Assembly (NCBI GenBank): GCA_019614645.1 | Contig: JABWDB010000008.1 | Coordinates: forward strand, 2,046,001 to 2,110,000 | Length of the DNA: 64,000 nt | From: Stratiolaelaps scimitus | Taxonomy: Eukaryota; Arthropoda; Arachnida; Mesostigmata; Laelapidae | Direction of reading: 5' to 3' | In this document: positions 31,515 to 43,322 of the stretch, piece by piece | Layout: each line of letters begins with the position of its first letter | Numbering within the stretch: position 1 is the first letter of the stretch | Program-made: the position numbers and the translations under genes | Notes under the pieces: model-generated | Told to the model about the DNA's origin: nothing | Seen by the model: only the letters and a program-made list of their open reading frames with translations | Databases searched by the model: none

Positions 31515-32134
31515 CAACTGACTTTCATTGTACTGCTTAACTCACAGATATGATACGTAGACACACGCATATTAGCACACGTTTGCATCAATCTCATCTA
31601 TCGTAGTATTTGGTCGGAGCGGACATCGCCGATTGTTAGTCGTCTGACGTTGATCGTAATAATCACGAAATGGTTCTTTCAAATCCTTACAAAACAAATA
31701 TCGAACTTCATATCAAATAGGAATCTCTGCGGTAGATAAGACTATCCAACGAACTTGAAGCTCACCCAGCTCAGATCGACCTGGGTTTGTGTGCCTCTGT
31801 GTTATTGTTTGGTAGTATTGTGATGCTCTATCAATGCTCACCATTCTCTCATACAGCAATATGATACTCCGACGCGATTTTCTGATTGGCCTGATCACTA
31901 TAACAGTCGAGTAAGTCAGGCTAATAGCTAGCTTGCTACCTATCAATGATGTGCCTAGGCGGGTAGGGGCAGAGGTAAACAGCGCGGAACAGTTGAACGG
32001 GAGAGCTTAGAAATTTCGCAACTGTTGCCAGGTTTATTCAGCAGTTAATCGTTTAGCTAGATTGTGGTCGCTTAACACTTCGCTAGCGGCTATAAGTCAG
32101 AGACCTTTGGCTGGCCTTTATGTACCTCTGCCAG

Positions 32135-32487
32135 CAGATAGTGTCCTGTTTCAAAGGGCTGCTTCAGCACTGCGTATTTGCTTAGTGCACGCCTTGGCCG
32201 GAGCAGCGCCACGCAGGCTGCCAGCCCCCAAGGACTGCTTGTCGATTAGCACAATTAAGATAGTATCCCGGGCGTCGGGCGGCGGCGGCGGCGGCGACAG
32301 TGGTCCGCCAGCGGCGTCAGTCGGGCCTGCCCGAGAAGAAGCTCAATTGCCGCGTACGGCAGCAGCAGCAGCGGCTGTGGTGGTAGTAAAGGCAATAGGA
32401 CGATCGGCAGCAGCTGATGGTTCTGGTTATATAGACAACGAGAGTGCTGTTGTTCGAGGCAGCGGCGAGAGATTGTGGCCTCACTGA
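32135..32487 (+). CDS. Candidate terminal exon with Gly, Ala and Val runs
   Basis: After a pyrimidine-rich stretch ending CCTCTGCCAG, a frame stays open to TGA at 32485-32487 (open upstream to about 32062). It encodes GGGGGGD, then AAAAAA and VVVV from GCA/GTG/GTA codons, and closes with a mixed acidic-polar segment (GSGYIDNESAVVRGSGERLW). First codon positions are heavily G in the last 70 codons, the clearest such bias in this half of the window. No ATG is in frame, so it would be an internal or last exon. No family is recognised. Homopolymeric runs suggest a disordered regulatory protein. Confidence 0.4.
32279..32297. repeat. (GGC)n tract inside candidate exon
   Basis: Six GGC units, read as glycine. 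Confidence 0.85.
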
Positions 32488-32998
32488 GACCGTGAACAGG
32501 GCTTGGGTTTTTTTTTGCAAATCAGCGCTGGACCCTTTTGATCAGCGCAACTACACGTTGTCTATAGTTGTCTCTTGGAGGCTAGGTGAGCTACAATTGA
32601 ATGCATGATACGTACAGCAAATTGTGCTACCTTATCTAGCACAGGATATGCTTATGGATGGATGGTCCGTTGGCGTAACTATCAGTGGGTACATTTTTGC
32701 AGTAGCGACTCTATAGTATCTTCACAGTGTGAGATGAAGCTGGTACGGTTATTGCGCGCCGTCGATAATTGAGATTTGATTAGAATACATACACAATGCT
32801 ATAGCTCATCCACCAACACACGAACGGCAGCAGCAACAACAAAATGAGAGCCGAGATTGAGAGGTATCTTTAGATGGTGGTGGTGATGGTCGCGGTTCTG
32901 CTGCTCTGTATTCTCTTCTTTTTTGCCGAGCAGCTAGCAATATTTGAATAGGCTGGTCAAAGGCCGGTCATACATGTACATACTCTAGTACAATATAT

Positions 32999-33002
<4 letters not shown>

Positions 33003-33034
<32 letters not shown>
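33003..33034. repeat. (TA)n microsatellite
   Basis: Sixteen AT units. Confidence 0.95.
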
Positions 33035-33040
<6 letters not shown>

Positions 33041-33375
33041 CGTACCGTTGGCTCGTTGACGGTCTGCCGGCAACTTTATTATCACAGACACTCACTCACA
33101 TGTGAAGCATCCGAAGGTCGAACTCGCTGTACTTGTCAGGAACACGCACACCCAAACGCGATTCACGGTGCCGACCGCTTGCCCGTATAGCCTTCCGTAG
33201 CAAGACAGTACAGCTGTATAGGCCGTTCGTCCACAGTCGAGACTATTCTACTCATGGTTAGAAAAGCACTTCGTCGCAATGGCACCACCGTAAGGCACAC
33301 TACCTGTAACACGCCGGTAACTCGCTCGTTCGCTCGCTAGCCCGGTCGCCTGCCTGGTCGGCTGGCTGGCTGGTC

Positions 33376-33396
33376 GGTGGGTGGGTGGGTGGGTGT
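33376..33396. repeat. (GGTG)n tetranucleotide tract
   Basis: Five units of GGTG/GGGT. Confidence 0.85.
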
Positions 33397-35180
33397 CTAT
33401 GTTTACATGGGTATGTACACGGGTGTTCGTCGCGGATAGGTGCAATGAGACTGTCGCTTCTTCTGAGTGACTGGTGCACACGCCTCTCCGCGCGAAAATC
33501 GCTCTCTGCAACAGAAAACAACAACTACAACAACAACAGCAGCAGCACCGAACGCCAAGGCTGTCAGCCACCAGTCATCGCAGATAGCCACCTATGACTG
33601 TTAGCAACACCGGTACACTAGTTCGTCCGACTGTAGACCAGCCGTGGTGGTTGCGTTGTGTTGCCTGTGGTTGTTCGGCGCCGCGGCTGTAACGACCGGT
33701 CTCCCTCATGCGATGAAATCCTCAGTAGGGTTGTAGATAGTTGTGGTTGGTGTGGGTATACACCGCAGCGCGCCCGCAATTCTTCATTATACTAAGCCGA
33801 CACAAATGTGCACAAATAGCAGCTGAGCGACTCTGACTACGCGACGAAGGAGTAGGAGAAGACGGCAGCGGCGGTGACGGGATAGAAGTTCATCTTGTGA
33901 CAGGGCCGTTGTAGGCACGTGTTAGTCGGAAACTTATGGCCATGTTGTGATTTACTAGGCCTCTCGCTGCGACCGAGTACCGAGCAGGCAGCAGGTCGGC
34001 CTGCTGGCCAGCTAGAAACGAAGCGGCCACTCGATCGAGCGAGCGAGCGACTACGCGCACCTACGTATACGACAAATCCCGGCAGCGGGCAGCCAAAGAA
34101 GCCAGCCAGACGATTTGCCAACCAAGCTCGCCGTCAAGAGGTCGCAAGGATAATTATCTGCTCGTTCTTGTCTTCTTCTAGAAGGTATCTATTTGTTCGA
34201 TATACACGGCGGCAAGGCTGCGTACCATACCTCTGGCCCTGCGTGACCCGCAGCCTCAAACAGGCCGAGCCATCATGTTTTATGGCGTTGTTATTTCTGG
34301 CTTGCTGCTCAGATGGAGAACGAATACGATCTTTTTCTCGCCTTTCATGTCGTTAGGCCGAAAAAACAACAGGGAAGACTCTAAAAAAGTAATATTTATT
34401 TTACTCTGCAGCAAAAAGGTGCCCGTCCTGGTAAAACCTCGTCGCTCTCAGCGTTCCATAACGATATATTGCTATACAAGACAATACATCGCATAGCCAT
34501 GTAACAGGCCGATGGCCGCCAAGCGGAGGTGTACATTTCTTGGGTTTGCCCTTTGCTATGCTAGACGCTGATCTTATTCTAGTCGGCTTTGTCCGATTAC
34601 TGAGCTATGCACGATTGATGCCAATTCCGTTTGCAAATCACCCGCCGAAAACGTTCGCTTCTCGTGCTCCAGTACCACGGTAGTGCAAATGAGGAGATCA
34701 CCCATATGCGCAGAAACGAATGCATATGTACACTGTGTATATATGTGTTTATGAAGTTGCTCGAATCGATATTCGTCTCTCGGTTGGGTTGAGCTGGTGG
34801 CGACGTCACCGATCGTCATACCAATCATAGATGTACCCACGGATCAGTTACACGGATCATTAATACGTCGATCTAGTTGGAAAACAGATGGGTTGCACTT
34901 TTAAGTGTCTTAAACCTGCACCTAAAATCTCACACTTGGTCTGGGCTGACACGTAGACATCTTTGTCTATCGCTGGCGTAATGAGACGTTGACGCCAACG
35001 TCTTCAGTAGCGCTCGCAGTGAAAAGGAAACAAGCTAGCCAGTCCCAGCGTCGTTCATGGTGACGTTTGAGATCTCGAGCGGGAGAGGGCGCGGCCACGC
35101 CATGTGGCAGCTACCATGGGGACTGCCTGCTGAGGACTGCCCGCAACCACGCTTGTTTGTTTGTAGTCACATATTATATC

Positions 35181-35182
35181 TA

Positions 35183-35242
<60 letters not shown>
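35181..35242. repeat. Compound microsatellite (CT)n-(TA)n
   Basis: About 40 bases of CT with one T insertion join about eleven TA units directly. Confidence 0.95.
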
Positions 35243-35243
<1 letters not shown>

Positions 35244-35466
35244 CTATCTAGCTATGTAGTGTAGACGCTCCCTCCCTCGAAAACACAGCGTCCAGACTGG
35301 AGCGACGCGGGGGATTTCTGATTGCGCAGCTTGTGCGTGCGGGACCGATACTGGGCCACAACAAAACGCCAAAATGTCAGCATCATCTACTCGCGCGTAC
35401 CTGCGGCAGGCTAGAGTGTGTAAGACGCTCGTAGCTGTTCGTCGTTCTCATCGTCTCCTTCAATAT

Positions 35467-35486
35467 GTCTGTCTGTCTGTCTGTCC
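35467..35486. repeat. (GTCT)n tetranucleotide tract
   Basis: Five units. Confidence 0.85.
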
Positions 35487-35576
35487 GTCTCCCTGCTCGC
35501 CTGCCTAACTTGCTCATGTTCTTGATCAGGCCAGAACCACCAAGTCGCATAGCAAGTGACGTCGGATAGCGTCTCG

Positions 35577-35597
35577 GCGGCGGCGGCGGCGGCAGCG
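35577..35597. repeat. (GGC)n tract
   Basis: Seven GGC-type units with one GCA. Confidence 0.85.
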
Positions 35598-35684
35598 GCG
35601 TAATCAGCATGAATCATCAACAAATGAACTACCACAGCTACTTACGACGCTGAAAATGAATTACATTACGTGAGCGAGCGAGCG

Positions 35685-35710
35685 ATAGAGAGCGAGAGAG
35701 AGAGAGAGAA
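35685..35710. repeat. (GA)n-rich tract
   Basis: GAGC units pass into GA units. Confidence 0.85.
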
Positions 35711-35884
35711 CCTCTGCCGAGCCATTGCATGATCAAGTTGGACAGCCGCTCTTTTTAAAAGCAATTACTACAACATACACTCACACACGGACGGTCATAC
35801 ATTTCACGCTCAAGTACACACAGGGTTCTATCCATTCGCCGAAGAAACGAAGACATATACTCGGCCGGAGGCAGTGCACAATTC

Positions 35885-36181
35885 TCACTTGTAAATGATG
35901 TTGTTATGTTCTTGTAATGGAGCAAGTAACCTACAGGGTTTCCATATGTGCGCTACGGTTACTATGATTACCGTGATGGCTATCACTAATAAAGACACGG
36001 TCGGGCAAAGCAAGTGATCAACACTGCTCCAACCGGTTCGGGAGAAATTGCCTCTATTGCCGCCCTTGCTGACCGTGGACGGACGCGACTCAGCTGTTTG
36101 GCAATTGTCATTGTTCGTTGCGGTGGACGGACAGACCACGGAAATGTAGTTGTTGCCATTTTGATTAACCGATTTTGGACG
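35885..36181 (-). CDS. Candidate terminal exon with one transmembrane segment
   Basis: A 99-codon frame on the minus strand begins after a TAG at 36184-36182 and ends in TGA. It encodes an Asn/Ser/Thr-rich polar part with two Cys, then a hydrophobic stretch of about 22 residues (PTVSLLVIAITVIIVTVAHI), then a short basic tail ending NNIIYK. That is the layout of a type I membrane protein end: ectodomain, span, short cytosolic tail. The region is not repeat-driven. A second minus frame starting at ATG GCA and a plus-strand frame (36014-36214) overlap it, so strand and phase need RNA evidence. Confidence 0.33.
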   Translation of the reverse strand, partial: RPKSVNQNGNNYISVVCPSTATNNDNCQTAESRPSTVSKGGNRGNFSRTGWSSVDHLLCPTVSLLVIAITVIIVTVAHIWKPCRLLAPLQEHNNIIYK

Positions 36182-36462
36182 CTAATTTTGCTTTCGTATA
36201 TTATCGCGAGGTAAAGGTTTATTGGTCGACTGAAGGGGCTGGAGAATATTTTTGCAATCGTCTGAGTTAGATCTGATATGCAGGTAGAAGATCGATGCTA
36301 TTTAGTGATTCATTATCCGCAGTCATATGTGAAACTGATAAGAGAGAGAGAGACGATGGCGAAGGTTGCTAACGATGGACGTCACACGGGACGCATCTAC
36401 ACGAACGAGCTCATCAACGGGCATTAACTGATGTGGCGTATAAATATGACAGTGAAAGAACA

Positions 36463-36489
36463 ATAAATAAATAAATAAATAAATAAATG
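36463..36489. repeat. (AAAT)n tetranucleotide repeat
   Basis: Six to seven AAAT/AATA units. Confidence 0.95.
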
Positions 36490-36582
36490 ATAATAAAGAA
36501 ACGTGACAAAATGGAGCCGATTTAGCCTCAGCTTGAGTCTGTGGCAAAAGTTCAACTCTTCCTGGCTACGAGTAGTGCCACG

Positions 36583-36870
36583 ATGAGCGGCTACTTTGTT
36601 TCAAAAATGGATGATACAATCACCGAACGGGTGCACGAACGGTCTACAGGATTGGTGTCTGTTTCGCGGATCCGCCGGTCGGCGTCAGCAGAAGGCAGGG
36701 ACGCGGTGGTTCTTATCAGCAGACGCGCAACGGCGTATGTACAAACGGCCTGTAACATGATGGCGGTGGTCGTCGCACCAGGACAGAATGATAGATGTCC
36801 GAAGCAGCGCATGTTCCCCCCAATCCATGGGAGACTCAGGCGAGCATTTGCAATGAATGGATCACTTTAG
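36583..36870 (+). CDS. Candidate ORF, 95 residues from ATG, unknown
   Basis: The ATG at 36583 has A at -3. The frame, open upstream to a TAG at 36520-36522, runs to a TAG at 36870. The peptide is balanced and repeat-free. It has an N-terminal polar segment (MDDTITERVHERSTG), an Arg/Ser region (SRIRRSASAEGRDAVVLI), a short hydrophobic patch (MMAVVVAPG) and a basic C-terminus. Codons often begin with G or A. Upstream AGs (TTTAG, CCTCAG) could be acceptors if it is a last exon. No family is recognised. Confidence 0.38.
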   Translation: MSGYFVSKMDDTITERVHERSTGLVSVSRIRRSASAEGRDAVVLISRRATAYVQTACNMMAVVVAPGQNDRCPKQRMFPPIHGRLRRAFAMNGSL

Positions 36871-37060
36871 GCAGGTGTTAGCTGGCGCAGGCTGGTGTGA
36901 TCGAGCGACCAACCAACCAACAAGCAAGATAGGAAGGCTGAGCGGACGAATGAGAGACAACCGGGTGCACACCGTAGTGAGCATCACATAAATTGAGCAC
37001 CGCCACAATACAGCAGCGGCTACATTCAACAACAATAGTAAGATCATCCCGGACAACAGA

Positions 37061-37091
37061 AGTGGCAGCAGCAGCAGCAACAGCAGCAACT
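37061..37091. repeat. (CAG/CAA)n triplet tract
   Basis: CAG/CAA units, which read Ala/Thr in one open frame. Confidence 0.85.
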
Positions 37092-37371
37092 TCAGCAACA
37101 ACAATAACAGACATAGGGAGGCAGGTACACAGACGTGGGTATGAGCAGAAGGAGCAGATTTACATAATTCATCGTCCCCGCTTACGTATTATCTAATTAT
37201 ATGCTATTATTATTATTATATCAGCGCGGACATAGGCTCGGACAAGCGGTAACACTGGCAGCTATAGCAAACACCGAATGGGGAGTCATATCATGCCATC
37301 CCCTACATGTCCATGTATAAGCATTGCCGTTGCAGTAGTCATAGAATTATAAGCAGTAATATAAGATAAAT

Positions 37372-37390
37372 TATATATATATATATATAT
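37372..37390. repeat. (TA)n microsatellite
   Basis: Nine AT units. Confidence 0.9.
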
Positions 37391-39074
37391 GTGGCAGTGT
37401 AAGTTAGTGGCTCAGCTTTGGGCGCGTCAGCAGGCTGAGGAGGCACAGTGGTGTTGAGGTTAACCGTATCGTTGTAATATGTAACAGTCGCGATGAGCAG
37501 TACTCTATAGATTGCATTGGGCTAGCGGGCGGACTGGTTGGCCGTTAGCTCTCTACGGTAGCGACAGTATAGCCCGTCCGTCCGTCGACGTTAACGACAC
37601 GACATACCACATAGCTGATAGTGAGGCATATAGTCATCTTCGGCTGTCCTTTCGAGCCTGCTACTTTTAGGTATCACCACCGCTAGTCGCAGTGGTGTAT
37701 ATATCTGCGACGCCGCCTCCTCCTCGTCCGCTGCTCAGTGGACTCAGCCACTCAGTGGCTGTGAGGCGCAACGATGTCGACATTCATCTCGAAGACCACA
37801 ACAACAGCAACCATGCTAATTCTCATGATTCGTGGCTAATGCCGACGCCGCTGCCGCCGCTGCTGCTCTGCTGCTGATGATGACGATCTCGATGCGCTGG
37901 ACAGCCAGCCAGCGGTGCTGGTGTTCCTCCTGCTGGAACTTCTGTCGCTACTGCCTCTGGACATGTAATTAGCTACAATGAATTGTCCGTCTCGCTATCG
38001 TCTCTTGTGCGTCGGTGCGTCCCGTCGTCCCGTGACTGTCGTCTGGTCATCACCAGTCACCAGAATCGGGTCTGCTGATGCTGGAGCTGGTTGGACCGAC
38101 TGCAGCTGCTATTCCTGTTGCTGCCACCGCCTAGCATTGAGCCGTCGCAGGTGAACTGATCGTGGACTTCTTCCGTAGCGGTGCTCACAAACGGGCAACA
38201 CGAGCCCGCCTCATCCAGCGAAACCATGACCGGCCACATCACCACACCCACTAGCGCTCTTTAGAACGATGAGCTCCCGACTGCACCAGCAATACCATGA
38301 CCGTAAACAGCAACAACAACACCGACGGCGGCGGTAACGCTCAGCCTAAATAGCAGCAACGACAACAGATGCAATATTGCGGCCACTATGAGAACACACA
38401 AGCAGCAGCAGCAGAACAACAACAGCGACATGCATGAGAACAAAAGTGCCATCGGTAACCCTAACACAAAAAAAAAATAACAATATCTTGTCGTTGTTGT
38501 CGGTATATGAAATAGAACATGACAACGTGCGCGACAATGACAACGTGCATGCAGGCACATCCCGAGCCAGCCGAGACACGGGAGCTTAATGTTTGTGTGT
38601 CTGCGACGGCTGAGGCGGTGGTGGTTTATGCTGTTGGACAGGGAACGACGCGCGAGGAAAAGCCACCGTGAGGGGTAAGCCCGTAAGCGATTAACCCGAA
38701 ATGACATCTCGCGCACCCAGACAGATCACCCAGGCCATCGTCAGCATCCGGCCACCATCGAGTAGCGATGCAGCGTTTAGGGCTATGCTGTTGAACCGCG
38801 CTTGAGCTGGCTAAAGAGAAATTGGAAGCGAAGACGAAATATGGGGTTAGGGGGAGGATATAGGTGGAGACTGCTGTTCAGTCAGCGACCCCCTACGATT
38901 CGATGGAGGACGTGATGAGGTCCCCGCTTTTCCATAGAGATATGATCAGCCTACCTCTTTGGCTGGCATTAGCGGACGCAGCAAGCAGCCCGCGGCAACG
39001 CGACATGTTACACTAACAACCAACAATCGGCAACCACCAACCGCCCACATCGTGATCATGCTAACCGCGGCGCA

Positions 39075-39386
39075 ATGGCGGCGGCGGCGGCGCAACCACC
39101 GGCGGCTGGCGGTGGTGGCAGGGGACGTGGATCAGGTACTCCGTCAACACGATTTGTAAGCGCGATCACCACACCGGCCACGCCAGACCAGGCGCACGCG
39201 CACACACAAACACACACACATACGATGCATCCCGCCTCCATAGTTCTGAGTGTTCTATGCAGTTTGTTTTCTATGAGCATTAACAGCCGACTGAAGAGGC
39301 TTGAACAGTATCCGCAGCTGCTACCGCCAGGGTTTACGCCTATCCCAGAGCTTATGGCGCAAAAGCGCAAACAGAGATGGATTTGA
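39075..39386 (+). CDS. Candidate small ORF with poly-Ala/Gly start, 103 residues
   Basis: An ATG in good context (GCA before, G after) is followed by five GCG codons, then Pro/Ala/Gly runs and a Gly-Arg-rich segment. A His-Thr repeat comes from a CA tract. The second half is compact and non-repetitive: a hydrophobic stretch (SIVLSVLCSLFSMSI), then RLKRLEQYPQLLPPGF and a Lys/Arg-rich end before TGA. That half looks like a genuine short membrane-proximal peptide. Within the frame, TTT|GTAAGC at 39156-39161 could act as a donor, so it may be a first exon only. The first 18 bases equal those of the 17935 candidate. No family is recognised. Confidence 0.43.
   Translation: MAAAAAQPPAAGGGGRGRGSGTPSTRFVSAITTPATPDQAHAHTQTHTHTMHPASIVLSVLCSLFSMSINSRLKRLEQYPQLLPPGFTPIPELMAQKRKQRWI
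39198..39222. repeat. (CA)n-rich tract inside candidate ORF
   Basis: Interrupted CACA/CACG units, read as His/Thr. Confidence 0.85.
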
Positions 39387-40626
39387 CGACGATTTGGAGT
39401 TCGGGCTGGTAAATGCTGATGATGCCAGTGTTGGTGGCGCGAAGCTTTGTGCCTGATGAGGAGATAGAGGCGGCGTCTGCCAGCGCCAGCCGTCCATCGT
39501 AGTCAGTGCGAATAGTTCTCAGCTTTGAATGAAAACGAACGCTGGAAACAAAAACCTCTAGCGGACAATTAGGAATTAATATAGCATTATTCTAAATACG
39601 GTAGAGAGACTAATAGCGTCAGCGCAACCTGCTCATACGTAGCGTTGTGCTAGCCTGCCTTCAGTGCCGAACATATGTGTTCGCCCTGGTAGCAGCAGCG
39701 GCAGCAGCAGCCGCGCCCGTGATAATGGAACATGAGAAAAAGTGCTGCCCAACAGGAGGTCTATCGCTCGATCGCTCGGCCGGGCCAACCAGCTGCGATA
39801 TGTCTACCCCACCGTGAACGAATGCCGATGAATGCCGAGCCAACTCGACGCTGGCTGAAGCAATGACAGTGAACGCCAAGTGGGCGTTCTAAAGGGACGT
39901 TGCCGCGTTATGCGGCACGGATCAACAATGAAGAAAACAGGCAAACGCTAGCAGCAACAGGAGGAGACGCCGTGACAGCGGCGACCCCGACGGCAGCCGC
40001 CGCCGCCGCCTTCATCAGCCAGAGCGGCGGCGGCGGAGGCAGCAACAACAACAACAGTAGCAGCAGTAACAACGGGTGATATGCAAACGCGCCATCTTGC
40101 ACGTACTCGCCTCATCAATTACGCGCCTATACAATAATAATCATAATAGTAGTGGTAATTTTAAAGTGTCATAAGCACTATAGCAGCAGTGAATGAGCAT
40201 CAGCGAATAATATTAATAGTAATAATAATAGCCGAGTCTTTGCTTACGTGTTTTCATTTAGGTTTGATGAAGCAGTTGTTGAAGCACTGTTGAAGTCAAC
40301 TCAACGGCGGCGGACACCGTGTTCAAATCGTTGCGCGATGGGCGATACGATAGAACGCTAGCGAACGAATAGACACGTATGCTGCATAATGGCGGCATGA
40401 TGACCCTGCCATGAATCATCAACAACAACAGCAACAAGCTTTTGTCTCTGGCGGAAGAGGACTTTCCTCTCCCCATTATAATTTATAGACATTTAGTAAG
40501 TAATTATATTATCCATGTGGAGCACGCGAGAGAGTTACTTTTGGGTGAATCGTAGATTGGGTTATTTTTTTTTTCGAGAAAATTGGAAAGAGTACCCGAG
40601 AGCTGTATTGAGAAATCTATATAATA

Positions 40627-40646
40627 TATTATTATTATTATTGCGA
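40627..40646. repeat. (TAT)n triplet tract
   Basis: Six TAT/TTA units. Confidence 0.85.
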
Positions 40647-41452
40647 TTATTATTAATCGCAGGAATGATCTCGATCGATCGAATGGATACTGGTGATCAT
40701 GACGATGCCAGCAGAATTTCAGTAATTGCTACATATCAATTTATTGTATAATAATTAATTCAATCAGTTATAACTAATAGTATCATTATCTTACTCTATG
40801 ATCACCTGTCGCAACCCGTAGCAACCTGTTACAACTTTATATATAGGCTGCAGGCGCCCTTCGAGTTAGGCGCTTTTTATCTTTACAAGTTACAACGCGT
40901 CACTGTGCGAAACCCTACTGTATCACATCGCCTATGTATCAAACCTGTGATGCACGAAATGGCTATAAATCAGCAAGGAGTTTCGTCTCAGGGCAGAATT
41001 GCGATCAATATATTTAATTTCCTGTCCTCGCCGCCTCGAAATCATATTCCCAATTTAGATTCGAAATAGCTCAGCCCCCTTTAATCTATTTTTTCTGTTT
41101 ACCGTCTACACGATTGTGTAATATAGAGGCTGAGTGCACAGTGGCGGATGATGAGCATTGTACTCTCATCGCAAACTTCTGCCATCGTCTCCGTGTGCAG
41201 GCTCCAATCCGAGGTACTTCGGTCATCTCGAATCGATCGATGTGAATACGAACGGCCCCTGAACGGACATCATAAGCTCGTATCTACCGCACCTGTGTAT
41301 GCCACATCCGCGGCGGGCACCGTACCGCAATCCGCACTCCGAATAATAGCTATGATAATGTTTAGTAATGAGAATCGGACGCTACGAACGATCACGTCGA
41401 CAATGACTGTTCAGCTTCTGTTTGTTTATAGTGGCCAAGATGGCTGAGTGGA

Positions 41453-41479
41453 TGTCGCTATCCTGAGGCGATAGCGACA
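41453..41479. repeat. 10-bp perfect hairpin
   Basis: Arms 41453-41462 and 41470-41479 (TGTCGCTATC and its complement) enclose a 7-nt loop. TGGCTGAGTGG just upstream fits the Pol III box A consensus, but no box B follows. Confidence 0.8.
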
Positions 41480-41865
41480 ACTGCGGCGGTGATGTTGCAA
41501 AATTTAATTCCGTCCGTTCTCCGGCTCCGGTCTGCGTTGCCGGCCAACGAACACCCACAGCCCCCCCCCGTCTGGACGACGCCACCTCAAGAGCTTAAAG
41601 AGGAAAGCGGCTATTCTCTCTCTCTCTCTCGCCCTCGCTCGCGTTTTCTCTGGCAGGTCTGTTCGTCGAAATTGTCCCCTGCGCGCGCTGGACACCAGCC
41701 CTTGGTTCTAAGACACAGAGAGATACAACCGAGTGAGTGCTGCTGCTGCTGTTGTTATTGGATCTAGTGGTACGAGGCGTAGCAAAGACAGCAGCAGCAA
41801 CTCAGAAGAAGGATAAGCTGCGTCGTACTCCCCTTTTGCACAGGTCTTCCACTTCTTCTGACACT

Positions 41866-41870
<5 letters not shown>

Positions 41871-41897
<27 letters not shown>
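41871..41897. repeat. (TA)n microsatellite
   Basis: Thirteen TA units. Confidence 0.95.
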
Positions 41898-41900
<3 letters not shown>

Positions 41901-42297
41901 TGGATCTCCGTGTCCGCGAGTGTGCTGTTCTGGAACATCGTGGGGAGTGTCTGTACGGATAACGGTGCAGTGGAAGGTGGGCAAGATCTGTGTTGGGTCT
42001 ATGTATGTGTGTGTGTGGGCACGACGTGGCGGTACTCTCCGATGAAGAGGAACATTGAGACAGGGACTAGGTAGAACGCATAGAACCAAGGACCATCTTT
42101 TGCACGAAGTGCCGCGAGCACTCACACGGGCGCCGAGCCGGGCGTGTGGTGCCGGACGGCAGTCGAGATCGCGAAGACACTCTACGCGTTTCCCATCTCG
42201 TTTTCTCTTTTTTTTTTCTTTTCGTTACGAAAAATCAGCCAGCCCGGGCCGGCCAGCCATCCAGCCAGCCTATCCTGCACTCCATACAGACACACAA

Positions 42298-42330
42298 ACC
42301 ACCCACCCACCCACACACACCACACACACG
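42298..42330. repeat. (CCCA)n-(CA)n tract
   Basis: CCAC units pass into CA units. Confidence 0.85.
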
Positions 42331-43299
42331 ATGTAGCGAAAATGGAGGGGGACCGTGGGACAGGCCGGAACCGCGGCCTCGGGCTACGACGGCGGTAGCA
42401 GTTGTAGCTGGCTCCCGCTCAATGCTGAGGGGCTGTGCCAATGGGAGTAGTCGTGTTATGTGAGAAACTACTTCTCCAAACGTCCTAGTCCAGCAGATCT
42501 GCTCGTCTGTCTGCCTGTCTGCCGGGGCCCGCCCGCGCACTCCTCGTCTACCTATGATATTATGTCTCTACGTGACGCCACGTATCGAGTGAAAAAAAAA
42601 TAGAGAGAGCAGAACGAGAGAACGACACGACTAAGGAGGAAACCCCGTATTATTGCTAATACGATACTGCCGCAGTAGACCGCTCCCGGCTGGATGTTGC
42701 TCTGCCCGCCAGCCCAGCTTGAGTAATCCATTCCATTTGTGGTGCATACGCCCATCTATATATAGCTGTAGGTAATATCTAGGCGAGGGAATAGACGAAT
42801 GGCCGTGTGTACGTATGAGACGTATGCATAGGCAGAACTATATATATATATATATTATACATATATCTATATGGCAAGGGATGGAAAGTGTACATCTTGC
42901 CAAGGCACACAGCTTGATATGAAGGCACTGCATCGAGTGTTACTGCGAACTACGTGGTGTCAGCCTCCTCCTTTTCATGATGATGGATAGATAGATTCTT
43001 GGATAGTCGACACATTTTGAATGGGTCTCCATTCGGTTGATGGTCGAGTGTTTGTTGCCACACGATGTGTTCTAATGTTCTTGTCGCTAAGCTCTCGTTG
43101 TCAAGAAATTTGCATCCTGATATGGTCCACTGATCTGTTTCTGTCGCACGAGAATTGATTTTACCAGGACTGATTATGAAATTGGATAGAAATAGGGTAC
43201 AAATAGGTGGAATTGAACTGGGAGTAGCATTGACGCGTGTGGATTATCAGTCCCATCTCGGTGGGGAGCGGAGTAACATCTAGGTAGAGTAGCTCACGC

Positions 43300-43322
43300 A
43301 TATATATATATATATATATATA
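43300..43322. repeat. (TA)n microsatellite
   Basis: Eleven TA units. Confidence 0.95.

Larger units (their letters stand above)
32488..35884. other. Non-coding stretch
   Basis: Contents are TA (33003), GGTG (33376), GAGC (34037), CT-TA compound (35181-35242), GTCT (35467) and GGC (35577) arrays. Facing frames at 33837-34356 are open on both strands with mild coding-like bias, but neither strand could be preferred. Confidence 0.45.
36871..39074. other. Mostly non-coding stretch
   Basis: Contents are AGC triplets (37061-37091), ATT triplets (37207), a TA array (37372-37390) and A-runs. A frame at 36972-37196 with Ala/Thr runs from the AGC/ACA repeats is open but low-complexity. Facing frames at 38.05-38.7 kb are repeat-driven. 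Confidence 0.45.

Noticed and set aside
33837..34356. Open frames on both strands with mild coding-like bias
   Set aside because: Neither strand could be preferred and both contain GAGC or GGCC-type repeat peptides. Left as non-coding.
37391..37415. Match to the miR-34 seed (TGGCAGTGT followed by GTTAG-like bases)
   Set aside because: Only the seed and a few later bases agree. The downstream sequence does not give a convincing opposite arm for a precursor hairpin.
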